NCBI GenBank assembly: GCA_018816445.1
Contig: JAHIVO010000014.1
Coordinates: 1-38,879, forward strand
Length of the DNA: 38,879 bases
Origin: Patescibacteria group bacterium
Lineage (GTDB): Bacteria; Patescibacteriota; Patescibacteriia; UBA10025; JAHIVO01
Reading direction: 5' to 3'
The notes below the pieces were generated by a model. The model ran no database searches. It was not told where the DNA came from and saw only the letters and a list, made by a program, of their open reading frames with translations. A program made the position numbers and the translations under genes. This document shows, piece by piece, positions 1 to 8,288 of this stretch. The stretch's first letter is position 1. Each line of letters opens with the position of its first letter.

Positions 1-2
1 TT

Positions 3-434
3 ATGGCAATTATGAGATGGAGGCCAATGTGGGACATGAATGACTTTGAAAAGTTTTTTGAAGACATGCCCATGGCGCCTCAAAAAATGGCTTCGTACAC
101 ACCGGCCGTGGACGTATACCAGGATAAAAATAACGTGGTAGTGGAAACTCCTTTGGCTGGCGTTGATCCTGAAAAAGTTAATATTTCTGTAGAAAATGAC
201 ACTTTATTAATAGAAGGTAAAAGTGAGCATAAATCAGAGGTAGATGAGAAGAATTATTACCGCAAAGAAGTGCGCCAGGGCAGTTTTTACCGCGCCGTAG
301 CTCTGCCAGCCCATATAAAAGCTGACAATGCCAAGGCTACGTTTGAAAATGGTATGTTAAAGGTAGTTATTCCAAAGGTTCAAGAAGCTAAGCCAAAAAC
401 TATTAAAGTAGAAGTTAAGAAAAATTTAAAATAA
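3..434 (+). CDS. Hsp20/alpha-crystallin family small heat shock protein
   Basis: Protein has the alpha-crystallin domain pattern (YTPAVDVYQDKNNVVVETPLAGVDPEKVNISVENDTLLIEG...NGMLKVVIPK). Confidence 0.93.
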   Translation: MAIMRWRPMWDMNDFEKFFEDMPMAPQKMASYTPAVDVYQDKNNVVVETPLAGVDPEKVNISVENDTLLIEGKSEHKSEVDEKNYYRKEVRQGSFYRAVALPAHIKADNAKATFENGMLKVVIPKVQEAKPKTIKVEVKKNLK

Positions 435-452
435 TTTACATATCCGGGACAC

Positions 453-471
453 TGGCCATTTCTTATGGCCA
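453..471. repeat. Perfect inverted repeat TGGCCAT-TTCTT-ATGGCCA downstream of hsp20
   Basis: 7-bp perfect stem with 5-nt loop in the intergenic region; no adjacent T-run, so terminator function is uncertain. Confidence 0.5.
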
Positions 472-536
472 CTCGGAGCAAGAGAATTATCAGGTAAAAT
501 AGTTTTTTTACTCTGAGAAACTAAATACATAAAAAA

Positions 537-896
537 ATGAAAACTTCTAATAATTTTCCAAATAAATTCGGCGGTAATGGTTTTAAGCCTGAAAGGATCA
601 AGATTGATGCCAAGTGCCCGGTTTGCGGCAGTATGTACGACTTCGGTCATTTAGAAGTGCTGCAGGAAGAAGAAGGTGCCACTCTAATGTTTATAAAATG
701 TACAGTTTGCCAGAGTGCGGCCATGTCTTTGATAGCTTTCGGCACCTTTGGCTTAAAAGTAGCCAGCGCGGTTACGGATTTAGAACAGGACGAAGTGTTA
801 ATGTTCCAGGAATACAAGCCAATTAATAGTGAGGAAGTACTGAGCCTGCACGAAGATTTGGAAAGTACGGATAATTTTTTGAAAGAGATTATATAA
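537..896 (+). CDS. Hypothetical protein with two CxxC motifs (zinc-ribbon-like)
   Basis: Intact ORF; CPVC...CTVC pattern in the protein; lies between hsp20 and dnaK on the same strand. Confidence 0.7.
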   Translation: MKTSNNFPNKFGGNGFKPERIKIDAKCPVCGSMYDFGHLEVLQEEEGATLMFIKCTVCQSAAMSLIAFGTFGLKVASAVTDLEQDEVLMFQEYKPINSEEVLSLHEDLESTDNFLKEII

Positions 897-919
897 ATAA
901 TAATTAATTAATAGGTTTT

Positions 920-949
920 GAGCAGCCACCCTTCGGCTTTGCTCAGGGT
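920..949 (+). promoter_or_regulatory. Hairpin-forming/REP-like sequence in the dnaK leader
   Basis: GAGCAGCC-ACCCTTC-GGCTTTGCTC and overlapping ACCCT...AGGGT inverted repeats directly upstream of the dnaK start. Confidence 0.4.
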
Positions 950-967
950 CTACGAGGATATAAAAAA

Positions 968-2920
968 ATGAGTAAGATTCTAGGAATTGACCTGGGTACA
1001 ACCAATTCAGCTATGGCCATTATTGAGGGCGGTGAACCCAAGGTATTGGAAAATAAAGAGGGTAACCGTACCACCCCTTCTATGGTGGCAATTTCCAAAA
1101 CAGGCGAACGCGTGGTTGGCCAGATTGCCAAGCGCCAGGCCGTGACTAATCCTGAAAATACAATTTTTTCCGTTAAGAGGTTAATCGGCCGCCGCTGGGG
1201 TGACGAAGAAGTACAGCGTGATGTAAAAACCATGTCGTATAAAATAGTCCAGGCGGGCGAAGGCATTAAAGTAAAAATGGACGGCAAAGAAAACACGCCG
1301 CAGGAAATTTCTGCCATGATTCTGCAGAAAATGAAAGCAGATGCCGAGGAAAAGCTGGGCGAAAAGATTGAAGAAGCGGTTATTACTGTACCGGCTTATT
1401 TTGACGATTCACAGCGCCAGGCTACCAAAGACGCCGGTGAAATTGCCGGCTTAAAAGTCAAGCGTATTATAAACGAACCGACGGCTGCAGCTTTGGCCTA
1501 TGGCTTTGAAAAGAAAAAGAACCAGCAGATTGCTGTTTATGACCTGGGCGGCGGTACTTTTGATATCTCCATTCTGGATGTAGCTACGGATACTGTTGAG
1601 GTTAAATCAACCAACGGCGATACCCATTTGGGCGGCGATGATTTTGACAAGCGGATTATTGACTGGCTGATTGACGAATTCAAGAAAGACCAGGGTATTG
1701 ACTTATCAAAAGACCAGATGGCTCTCCAGCGCCTGAAAGAAGCGGCTGAAAAAGCTAAAGTTGAATTATCAACTTCCCAGGAAACTGATATTAATCTGCC
1801 GTTTGTTACTTCAGATGCAAACGGCCCCAAACACATGAATTTGAAATTATCCAGGGCCAAACTTGAAGATTTGGTCGGCGATTTGATAGAAAAAACCATG
1901 GAGCCGGTTAACAAAGCGCTGGAAGATGCCAACCTGAAAACTTCTGAAATTGAAGAGGTTATTATGGTCGGCGGTATGACCCGTATGCCTAAGGTATTAG
2001 AAACAGTAGAAAAATTCTTTAATAAGAAACCAAACATTAGCGTTAATCCTGATGAAGTGGTAGCTATGGGCGCGGCTGTGCAAGCCGGCGTTTTGCAGGG
2101 TGATGTTAAAGATGTATTGCTATTGGATGTCACTCCGTTAACACTAGGCATTGAAACATTAGGCAGTGTGTCTACTCCGTTGATTGAAAAGAATACTACC
2201 ATCCCAACTTCCAAATCACAGATATTTTCAACTGCCGCTGATAACCAGACTACGGTTGAGATCCACGTACTGCAGGGTGAACGGCCAATGGCTGGGGATA
2301 ACAAGACTTTAGGCAAGTTCATGCTCTCCGGTATTCCACCGGCACCGCGCGGCGTACCTCAGGTTGAAGTATCATTTGATATTGACGCTAACGGAATTCT
2401 AAATGTAAAAGCTCAAGATAAAGCTACGGGCAAAGAACAATCAATTACCATTACTGCATCTTCGGGTTTATCCAAGGATGAAGTAGAAAAAATGAAGCAG
2501 GATGCTAAAGTGCATGAAGCTGAAGACCTGAAAAAGAAAGAAGTAATTGACATTCGCAATAATGCTGAGTCATTGGTCTTTACCGCAGAAAAGGCTCTGA
2601 AAGATGCTGGCAAAAAGGTTGATGATAAGACTAAAAAAGAAATTGAAGATAAGATCAAGGCAGTTAAAGACGTTAAAGATAAAGATGACGCTGAAGCTAT
2701 TAAAAAAGCAACAGAAGAATTGTCTCAAGCTATTCAGAAAATTGGCCAAGCTATGTATAAAGATCAAGGACAATCCGGAGCACAACCTGGTGCTGAAGGT
2801 AAGCCAGAAGATAAAGCTAAGGACGCAAAGGATAAAGGACCGGTAGATGCTGAATATGAGGATGTGAAGAAAGATGGGGATAAATCCGCCCAAGGCGGAT
2901 CCGCCTCGGGCGGAAAATAA
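968..2920 (+). CDS. dnaK: Molecular chaperone DnaK (Hsp70)
   Basis: Full-length Hsp70: [38 protein letters not shown], substrate-binding domain and [11 protein letters not shown] tail. Confidence 0.98.
   Translation: MSKILGIDLGTTNSAMAIIEGGEPKVLENKEGNRTTPSMVAISKTGERVVGQIAKRQAVTNPENTIFSVKRLIGRRWGDEEVQRDVKTMSYKIVQAGEGIKVKMDGKENTPQEISAMILQKMKADAEEKLGEKIEEAVITVPAYFDDSQRQATKDAGEIAGLKVKRIINEPTAAALAYGFEKKKNQQIAVYDLGGGTFDISILDVATDTVEVKSTNGDTHLGGDDFDKRIIDWLIDEFKKDQGIDLSKDQMALQRLKEAAEKAKVELSTSQETDINLPFVTSDANGPKHMNLKLSRAKLEDLVGDLIEKTMEPVNKALEDANLKTSEIEEVIMVGGMTRMPKVLETVEKFFNKKPNISVNPDEVVAMGAAVQAGVLQGDVKDVLLLDVTPLTLGIETLGSVSTPLIEKNTTIPTSKSQIFSTAADNQTTVEIHVLQGERPMAGDNKTLGKFMLSGIPPAPRGVPQVEVSFDIDANGILNVKAQDKATGKEQSITITASSGLSKDEVEKMKQDAKVHEAEDLKKKEVIDIRNNAESLVFTAEKALKDAGKKVDDKTKKEIEDKIKAVKDVKDKDDAEAIKKATEELSQAIQKIGQAMYKDQGQSGAQPGAEGKPEDKAKDAKDKGPVDAEYEDVKKDGDKSAQGGSASGGK
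2885..2914. repeat. Nested palindrome inside the dnaK 3' end
   Basis: TCCGCCC-AA-GGCGGATCCGCC-TC-GGGCGGA; outer arms 7 bp, inner 12-bp perfect palindrome; encodes [10 protein letters not shown] in frame. Confidence 0.75.
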
Positions 2921-2932
2921 CTTTTAAATAAA

Positions 2933-2971
2933 CCACAGGCCTCCCTTCGGGGGGTCTTGTGGGGTGTTTTT
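2933..2971 (+). terminator. Rho-independent terminator after dnaK
   Basis: CCACAGGCCTCCC-TTCG-GGGGGTCTTGTGG hairpin (CTTCGG tetraloop) followed by GGTGTTTTT. Confidence 0.7.
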
Positions 2972-3006
2972 GATAAAAATTGCGCCGCAATCGCAAATAC
3001 AACCCT

Positions 3007-3150
3007 AGGAGCAGCCCTCTGCGGCTGCGACTGGATATTAACCGGCGAGCACGGGCAGAGACCCGCCCGACTGCCTCCGGCATCGGAGGCGGGCGCGGCG
3101 CCCACGCTCGGAGTCGGGGAACGAGCAACGCAGAAGCAAGTACTACAATA
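3007..3150 (+). repeat. Dispersed palindromic repeat, copy A (with 37-bp nested insert)
   Basis: AGGAGCAGCCCTCTGCGGCTGCGACTGGATATTAACCGGCGAGCACGGGCAGAGAC...GCCCACGCTCGGAGTCGGGGAA; homologous to copy B at 3659-3750. Insert at 3063-3099. Confidence 0.8.
3064..3095. repeat. Palindrome nested within repeat copy A
   Basis: CGCCC-GACT-GCCTCCG-GCAT-CGGAGGC-GGGCG; absent at the equivalent position in copy B. Confidence 0.75.
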
Positions 3151-3165
3151 GGTAAATATAAAATT

Positions 3166-3648
3166 ATGATAAAAAAACACGCAGAAAAAATTAGTCAGGT
3201 GGAACTAGAGGAAAAAGCTATGCAGGCCGGTAATTCCTGGCACCATCATTGTTTACCAGTAAATTGTTTTACCAATGACACTGGTGAAGAAGTTATTGTT
3301 TTAGAAGCAGGAAATGATACTTTTTATTGTGAGACCACTAAAGAGCTGAAAAAAAAGCTGGAGGAGCACGCTTATCAATTAACTCACCCCCGAAAAGTAA
3401 AAGGCCGACATCCTAAGCACGAAGCCCTGGATAAAATTAAAGAATATGTTAAAGATGGTGTTAAGTGGCATTTTCATATCGCCATGCCGCACTGCCTGCT
3501 GAGCATGGGGGATAAATATGTGCTCATCCTTGAAAACGACGAAACGAAACAAATCCAGCAATGGGAATTTGATGAAAAACCGGTAGCGCTCGTGCGGGCA
3601 ATTGATGATAATTATTTGGGGAGAAAAAAAGTAGCACCGCCATTGTAA
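3166..3648 (+). CDS. Hypothetical protein (160 aa) flanked by direct repeat copies A and B
   Basis: ORF trimmed to the internal ATG at 3166, because the upstream part of the 222-aa ORF lies in the repeat. Product MIKKHAEKISQVELEEKAMQAGNSWHHHC... Confidence 0.65.
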   Translation: MIKKHAEKISQVELEEKAMQAGNSWHHHCLPVNCFTNDTGEEVIVLEAGNDTFYCETTKELKKKLEEHAYQLTHPRKVKGRHPKHEALDKIKEYVKDGVKWHFHIAMPHCLLSMGDKYVLILENDETKQIQQWEFDEKPVALVRAIDDNYLGRKKVAPPL

Positions 3649-3658
3649 ATACCACTAC

Positions 3659-3750
3659 AGGAGCAGGCCTCTGTGCCTGCGACTGAGTATTAACCAGGCG
3701 AGCGCGGGCAGAGACGCCCACGCTCGGAATCGGGGAATAGGCGGCGCGGA
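3659..3750 (+). repeat. Dispersed palindromic repeat, copy B
   Basis: AGGAGCAGGCCTCTGTGCCTGCGACTGAGTATTAACCAGGCGAGCGCGGGCAGAGACGCCCACGCTCGGAATCGGGGAA; hairpins 3663-3680 and 3700-3725. Confidence 0.8.
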
Positions 3751-3775
3751 AATAGATTGTACTTAAAAATAAGAA

Positions 3776-3807
3776 AAACCCTAACTACTGGGAGATAGCT
3801 AGGGTTT
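3776..3807 (-). terminator. Rho-independent terminator for the minus-strand gene at 3831-4112
   Basis: AAACCCTA/TAGGGTTT stem; on the minus strand followed by TTTCTTATTTTT. Confidence 0.7.
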
Positions 3808-3830
3808 CAAAGGTAGGTACGCATTTGGGA

Positions 3831-4112
3831 TTAGTCCTCCGGCAGTTTAAGCGCTTTTTTCATCGGGGCCATCTCTGGTCCACGTACCAGAATTAGTGTT
3901 TGCCCTCCAGCCTCTAGTTTGGTGATTCTGGCAACTTCGTCTGCTCTTGAAAGGATTACTTTACCCTCATTAACATCACTTGATGTAATAACTACAGATC
4001 CTTCTTCAGTTTGAAGAACAATAGAGCCGTCTTCAGTACCCTGACTCCAGGTAGCGAAATTTAGACCACTGATAGCCGGCAGATCGGCAACCGGAATTTT
4101 CTTTTCAATCAT
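3831..4112 (-). CDS. Hypothetical protein (93 aa)
   Basis: ORF with strong SD (AAGGAAGGAGGGTGCTGTATG on minus) and upstream TTGACA-N17-TATCAT; terminator downstream. Confidence 0.75.
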   Translation of the reverse strand: MIEKKIPVADLPAISGLNFATWSQGTEDGSIVLQTEEGSVVITSSDVNEGKVILSRADEVARITKLEAGGQTLILVRGPEMAPMKKALKLPED

Positions 4113-4244
4113 ACAGCACCCTCCTTCCTTGGGTATTTACTAATGATAATTTAAGATAAGGATATTGTCAAAATTTGAATGCAGAGGTGTGTTAATTTAT
4201 TAAAAAATAAGCTATATTAAATAGTATTAGAAAGGAATAAATTT

Positions 4245-4547
4245 ATGAATGGACAGCCAGATCAACAAAAAATAAACATTAAAATTGATGACGCCACCTT
4301 TAAAGGCGTGCATGCCAATGCCATGGGCGTATCGCATAATAAAGAAGAGTTTGTATTGGACTTTATGAATATTTATGCATGGCAAAGGTCAGGTATAGTA
4401 ACAGCCAGGGTTATTACTTCACCCGGCCATATCAAGAGGATATATAGGGCTTTGGAAGACAACCTGAAAAAATATGAGCAGAAATTTGGTAAGATTGAAG
4501 AAGCCAAGGCGCCCTCAGATCAGGATATGGGTTTTAAAACCGCATAA
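4245..4547 (+). CDS. DUF3467-like protein
   Basis: Pattern KINIKIDDATFKGVHANAMGVSHNKEEFVLDFMNI...GIVTARVITSPGHIKRIYRALEDNLKKYEQKFG; SD-like AAAGGA upstream. Confidence 0.8.
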   Translation: MNGQPDQQKINIKIDDATFKGVHANAMGVSHNKEEFVLDFMNIYAWQRSGIVTARVITSPGHIKRIYRALEDNLKKYEQKFGKIEEAKAPSDQDMGFKTA

Positions 4548-4549
4548 AA

Positions 4550-4578
4550 AAAACCGTTCCTTCCATGGAAACGGTTTT
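4550..4578. terminator. Bidirectional terminator between convergent genes
   Basis: AAAACCGTT-CC-TTCCATGGA-AACGGTTTT hairpin with A-run on the left and T-run on the right. Confidence 0.8.
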
Positions 4579-4580
4579 AG

Positions 4581-4802
4581 CTATACTGGCAGAGCGTCTA
4601 CTTTTTTGAAGTATTTTCTTGCCTCGCTCATATCAAATGAGCGGCCGCTGCCGGATTCGCTTCTGATAAAGACTTTTGGGCCGTGACCGTAATTATGAGG
4701 ATCAGCCGAATACGTAGATCCGACAACATAGTCGCCTGGATGGCCAGGAACTTGATTAGTACATTCAAGATCGCATGGACCAGTAAGATTGATAAAGGAC
4801 AT
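4581..4802 (-). CDS. Hypothetical protein (73 aa)
   Basis: SD CGGAGG-TAAAT-ATG on minus; upstream TTGACT-N16-TATTAT; convergent terminator. Confidence 0.7.
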   Translation of the reverse strand: MSFINLTGPCDLECTNQVPGHPGDYVVGSTYSADPHNYGHGPKVFIRSESGSGRSFDMSEARKYFKKVDALPV

Positions 4803-4876
4803 ATTTACCTCCGAAAAATGTGATGCCTAACGAATAATATCATATATTAAATCAAAGTCAATAGCAGAATAGTTTT

Positions 4877-5914
4877 ATGAGAGTTGAAAAAAAGAAAGAA
4901 CAACCAAGGCCGGAAAAATTCATTCCAGAGCAGCCAATAGGCAAGGTAGTTATTTTAATCGCTTTGACTGTGGCCAGTTCTGCGCTTTTTTGGCTGGCCT
5001 GGAATAATATTTTAACTAACGGCATTGACTGGGGCGCAGGCACCTCAAATATCCTGACAGTAGTATCAACCCTGCTGGCTTTTTGTTTAATGTTTTCGTT
5101 ACTGGCCATTTCTGAAGTGCTGATAACAAAAAAAGTTTATTTGCTGTTAATGGCCGTAGTGGCGGCTGGCACGGTGTTTATTTTTTTTATACCTTCATTA
5201 TGGAGTTTTATTGGATTCATACTGGTAGCACTGTCATTTCTTTACTGGCGTCGGGAAGTGAGGATTGACATTGAGACCCGGTCTAAATTTTTACCACACA
5301 GGACCATTGGCGCCGGCCTGAAATTTGCCGTCACATTGCTGTTATTAGCCATCTGCCTGATTTATTACAGCTTCATGGTCTGCGGCAAAGACGCCGGCGG
5401 CCGTTTATTGGACACTGCGGTTAATACTGGCACGCAAACAGTTAATAAGGTACTGAAATTCTATTATAAGGATAAATATCATTCGGATCAGGAGCTTGAT
5501 GAGTTTATTATCAGTATCAGCGGACTGGAACAAGCTAGGCTGGAATTTGAAACCGGTTTCTCAGAAATTGACTCTGCCATTACCGAGGGCATATCCAGCG
5601 CACAGGATGAGGTTGTAGCTGAAGCCAGGAATGATCTTCTGGCCACTTTTGATATTACAGCTGAAGGCAATGAAACCATGGATAATGTCATCCGCCGCAT
5701 CGTGGAAAAAAATGTGGATAAATACGTTAATCCATATAAAGAATTAATCCCCGCGCTTATTGCCCTGGCCTTATTTTTTACCCTTAATATTTTCAGTTTT
5801 ATATACCGTGAGCTGATAAAATCATTTGGCTATTTAATATTCCATATCCTCATCTGGCTGAAATTTATTAAAGTTAAAAAAGTAATGGTAGAAGCGGAGA
5901 AAATCACTTTATAA
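4877..5914 (+). CDS. Multi-pass membrane protein directly upstream of dnaJ
   Basis: Several hydrophobic segments (VVILIALTVASSALFWLAW etc.); stop is 5 nt before the dnaJ start. Confidence 0.8.
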   Translation: MRVEKKKEQPRPEKFIPEQPIGKVVILIALTVASSALFWLAWNNILTNGIDWGAGTSNILTVVSTLLAFCLMFSLLAISEVLITKKVYLLLMAVVAAGTVFIFFIPSLWSFIGFILVALSFLYWRREVRIDIETRSKFLPHRTIGAGLKFAVTLLLLAICLIYYSFMVCGKDAGGRLLDTAVNTGTQTVNKVLKFYYKDKYHSDQELDEFIISISGLEQARLEFETGFSEIDSAITEGISSAQDEVVAEARNDLLATFDITAEGNETMDNVIRRIVEKNVDKYVNPYKELIPALIALALFFTLNIFSFIYRELIKSFGYLIFHILIWLKFIKVKKVMVEAEKITL

Positions 5915-5919
5915 CCCTT

Positions 5920-7029
5920 ATGGCAAAAAATTATTATAATATTTTAGGGGTATCTAAAAATGCCACCCAGGATGAGATAAAAAAGGCTTTTCGAAAATTA
6001 GCCCACCAATGTCATCCGGACAAAAAAGGCGGCGATGAGGCTAAGTTCAAGGAAGTTAACGAGGCTTACCAGGCGTTAGGCAATCCGGAAAAAAGAAAAC
6101 AATATGACCAGTTCGGCCAGACCTTTGGGCAGGGAGCCAGGCCAGGCGGTTTTGGCGGTATGAACTGGGAAGATTTTGCTAGGGCTTCTGGCGGAGGCGG
6201 GCAAAGCCAGCAGAGTGCAAATTTTGATTTTGGGGATTTGGGCGACATGTTCGGTGATTTATTCGGCTTTGGTCGTTCAGGTGGTGCGCGACGTACCCGC
6301 CGTTCAACTCGTGGAAATGACATTCAGGCAGAGATGGCCATTGATTTTCGTGAAGCCGCTTTTGGCACAGAAAAATTTATTGATTTGTACAAACAAAATA
6401 CCTGTTCAAAATGTTCGGGTAATGGTGCAGAGCCGGGCACCAAGATTGATATTTGCCCGACCTGCCAGGGCAGCGGCCAGGTGCAACAGGTTCAGCGCAC
6501 CATACTGGGTTCGTTCCAGTCTGTGGGCATATGTCCTGAGTGCCATGGTGAAGGTAAAAAAGCCACAAAAAAATGCAGGCATTGCGGTGGAGACGGACGC
6601 ATTAAAGAGAATGAAAAATTTAAAGTAAAAATCCCGGCTGGCATCAATAACGGTGAAACAATCCGCTTAGCTTATAAGGGCGAAGCCGGAGCTAGGGGAG
6701 GCCAGGCTGGTGATTTATTCATCACCATGAAAGTAAAGCAGGATCCTGAATTTAAACGCGACGATGATAATATACTTTCCGAGGTTGATGTAAGTTTTTC
6801 TCAGGCAGCTCTAGGCGATAAAATTTCAGTAAATACATTAGACGGCGAGATAAAGCTGAAAATTCCCAGCGGCACGCAATCCGGCAAATTATTCAAACTT
6901 AAGGAAAAGGGCGTTCCACATTTGCGATCCAGAGGCAGGGGAGACCATTTAGTAACGGTAAATGTAATTACTCCGGATAATTTAACAAAGCAACAGAAAA
7001 AATTATTTGAGGAATTGGCTAATACATAG
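5920..7029 (+). CDS. dnaJ: Molecular chaperone DnaJ (type I, zinc-finger containing)
   Basis: J-domain with HPD (CHPDKKGGDE), G/F region, four CxxCxGxG repeats, C-terminal substrate domain. Confidence 0.97.
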   Translation: MAKNYYNILGVSKNATQDEIKKAFRKLAHQCHPDKKGGDEAKFKEVNEAYQALGNPEKRKQYDQFGQTFGQGARPGGFGGMNWEDFARASGGGGQSQQSANFDFGDLGDMFGDLFGFGRSGGARRTRRSTRGNDIQAEMAIDFREAAFGTEKFIDLYKQNTCSKCSGNGAEPGTKIDICPTCQGSGQVQQVQRTILGSFQSVGICPECHGEGKKATKKCRHCGGDGRIKENEKFKVKIPAGINNGETIRLAYKGEAGARGGQAGDLFITMKVKQDPEFKRDDDNILSEVDVSFSQAALGDKISVNTLDGEIKLKIPSGTQSGKLFKLKEKGVPHLRSRGRGDHLVTVNVITPDNLTKQQKKLFEELANT

Positions 7030-7047
7030 CGTTAAATTCATGTGTAT

Positions 7048-7076
7048 TTGATTTTTTGTTGATTTTGTGCTATACT
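7048..7076 (+). promoter_or_regulatory. Predicted sigma70-type promoter
   Basis: TTGATT-N17-TATACT, upstream of ATG at 7111. Confidence 0.65.
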
Positions 7077-7110
7077 GTATTTGCTAAAAAATACTTAATA
7101 AACAAAAATC

Positions 7111-7722
7111 ATGTTTCCAGTTGCATTAGCCGCTGAAACTGCAGAGGCAGCGGCTGAATCAGCAAATTTTTTACAGCATGTTGACTGGACCAGGCCTACC
7201 TGGGATCTTTTTATAGTTTTATTTTTTATCGTTGCTGCGTTTTTATACGGCTTATCATTAGGCAGGGACAGGATAATTATAATTTTGGTCAGCATTTACA
7301 TGTCGCTGGCCATTGTTGAACATGCACCAATCGTAAATAATGAGGGCTTTCAGAACATGATAAATAATATCGCTGGCCAGTTTTTTGTGTTCCAGATTTC
7401 TGCTTTTTTAGTCTTGTTTGTTGTATTCTTTTTTATAATTACACGCAGTGCGCTTGTTAAAACCATAGCCTCTTCAGATTTACCTGGCCCTTGGTGGCAG
7501 GTGCTGCTGTACAGTATTTTACACGTTGGTTTGATTGTCAGCATTGTTTTATCATACATACCAAAAGAATCAGTTGAGGGCGTGCTGGCCCCGTTAACCC
7601 AGCGCGTATTTACCACTGATTTTGCCCAGAACGTTTGGATTATAGGTCCGCTCCTGGCTATGTTTATATTTAAGGGTGGCGCTTCACAGAAAAAGACGCG
7701 TAAGGTAATAGAGGAGGAGTAA
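7111..7722 (+). CDS. Multi-pass membrane protein, hypothetical (203 aa)
   Basis: ORF with about four hydrophobic helices; promoter immediately upstream. Confidence 0.75.
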   Translation: MFPVALAAETAEAAAESANFLQHVDWTRPTWDLFIVLFFIVAAFLYGLSLGRDRIIIILVSIYMSLAIVEHAPIVNNEGFQNMINNIAGQFFVFQISAFLVLFVVFFFIITRSALVKTIASSDLPGPWWQVLLYSILHVGLIVSIVLSYIPKESVEGVLAPLTQRVFTTDFAQNVWIIGPLLAMFIFKGGASQKKTRKVIEEE

Positions 7723-7760
7723 ATTAGTTAATAGTCAATAGTTTATAGTATATAGTTAAC

Positions 7761-7817
7761 AGGAACAGGCCTCTGCGTCTGCCCCGTAGTACGGGGCCTG
7801 CGACTAAGTTTTTTTGT
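7761..7817 (+). repeat. Dispersed palindromic repeat, copy C (short form ending in a T-run)
   Basis: AGGAACAGGCCTCTGCGTCTGCCCCGTAGTACGGGGCCTGCGACTAAGTTTTTTT. Confidence 0.8.
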
Positions 7818-7867
7818 CCTCCGATTCACGAATATTTTTTTGTATTGACAATATTAGTATTTGTGGT

Positions 7868-7887
7868 AAGTTTATTTAAATAAACTT
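7868..7887. promoter_or_regulatory. Perfect 20-bp palindrome at the promoter/leader of the 7908 gene (candidate operator)
   Basis: AAGTTTATTTAAATAAACTT is fully self-complementary; TTGACA lies 16-17 bp upstream of the putative -10 that it overlaps. Confidence 0.6.
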
Positions 7888-7907
7888 GATCATTTCAAGG
7901 AGGGAGT

Positions 7908-8225
7908 ATGACTCCAAGTGAGGTAAGTGAAAAGATTGCAAAAATAATGCGAGCCATGATTCATGGCCGCGCTACAAAGTCATTTGAGAATGATGGAGAA
8001 GAAAGGCAATTGTTCCGGGCAGTAGTTAGCCTGCATTCACTACTCCTGGAAAGGTTTGGCCCCAATCCGAGTGATGTTAGGGAAGCTCAAAGTGTTGATA
8101 AGGGCATAGTATCCGGGATACTTGATGGCATCAAAGCGCTGATGTCCAAAGTTGTATACCTTGACGAATCATTACTCTTGTCCGGTGTCACAGCTGGTTG
8201 GTTCTATGACTTTGAGGACCTTTGA
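7908..8225 (+). CDS. Hypothetical protein (105 aa)
   Basis: Strong SD (AAGGAGGGAGTATG), promoter upstream and terminator downstream. Confidence 0.75.
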   Translation: MTPSEVSEKIAKIMRAMIHGRATKSFENDGEERQLFRAVVSLHSLLLERFGPNPSDVREAQSVDKGIVSGILDGIKALMSKVVYLDESLLLSGVTAGWFYDFEDL

Positions 8226-8240
8226 TCCATAAGCAGAAAC

Positions 8241-8273
8241 AAAAAAGCCTACCTTTTATAGGCAGGCTTTTTT
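8241..8273. terminator. Bidirectional terminator between convergent genes
   Basis: AAAAAAGCCT-ACC-TTTTA-TAGGC-AGGCTTTTTT. Confidence 0.85.
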
Positions 8274-8288
8274 CTTATGTTTAGGTTT

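Noticed and set aside
1537-2322. 261-aa minus-strand ORF antisense to dnaK
   Set aside because: Fully overlaps the unmistakable dnaK CDS and resembles no family; typical antisense shadow ORF.
2764-3180. Minus-strand ORFs spanning the dnaK end and repeat copy A
   Set aside because: Explained by GC-rich palindromic repeat sequence; no independent start signals or homology.
3007-3750. Composite transposon formed by repeat copies A and B
   Set aside because: No transposase and no clear inverted termini or target duplication at the outer ends; kept only as a repeat-flanked gene observation.
7730-7760. Tandem repeat locus (TAGTTAATAGTTTATAG heptads)
   Set aside because: Short, AT-rich and imperfect; likely part of or adjacent to the dispersed repeat rather than an independent satellite.
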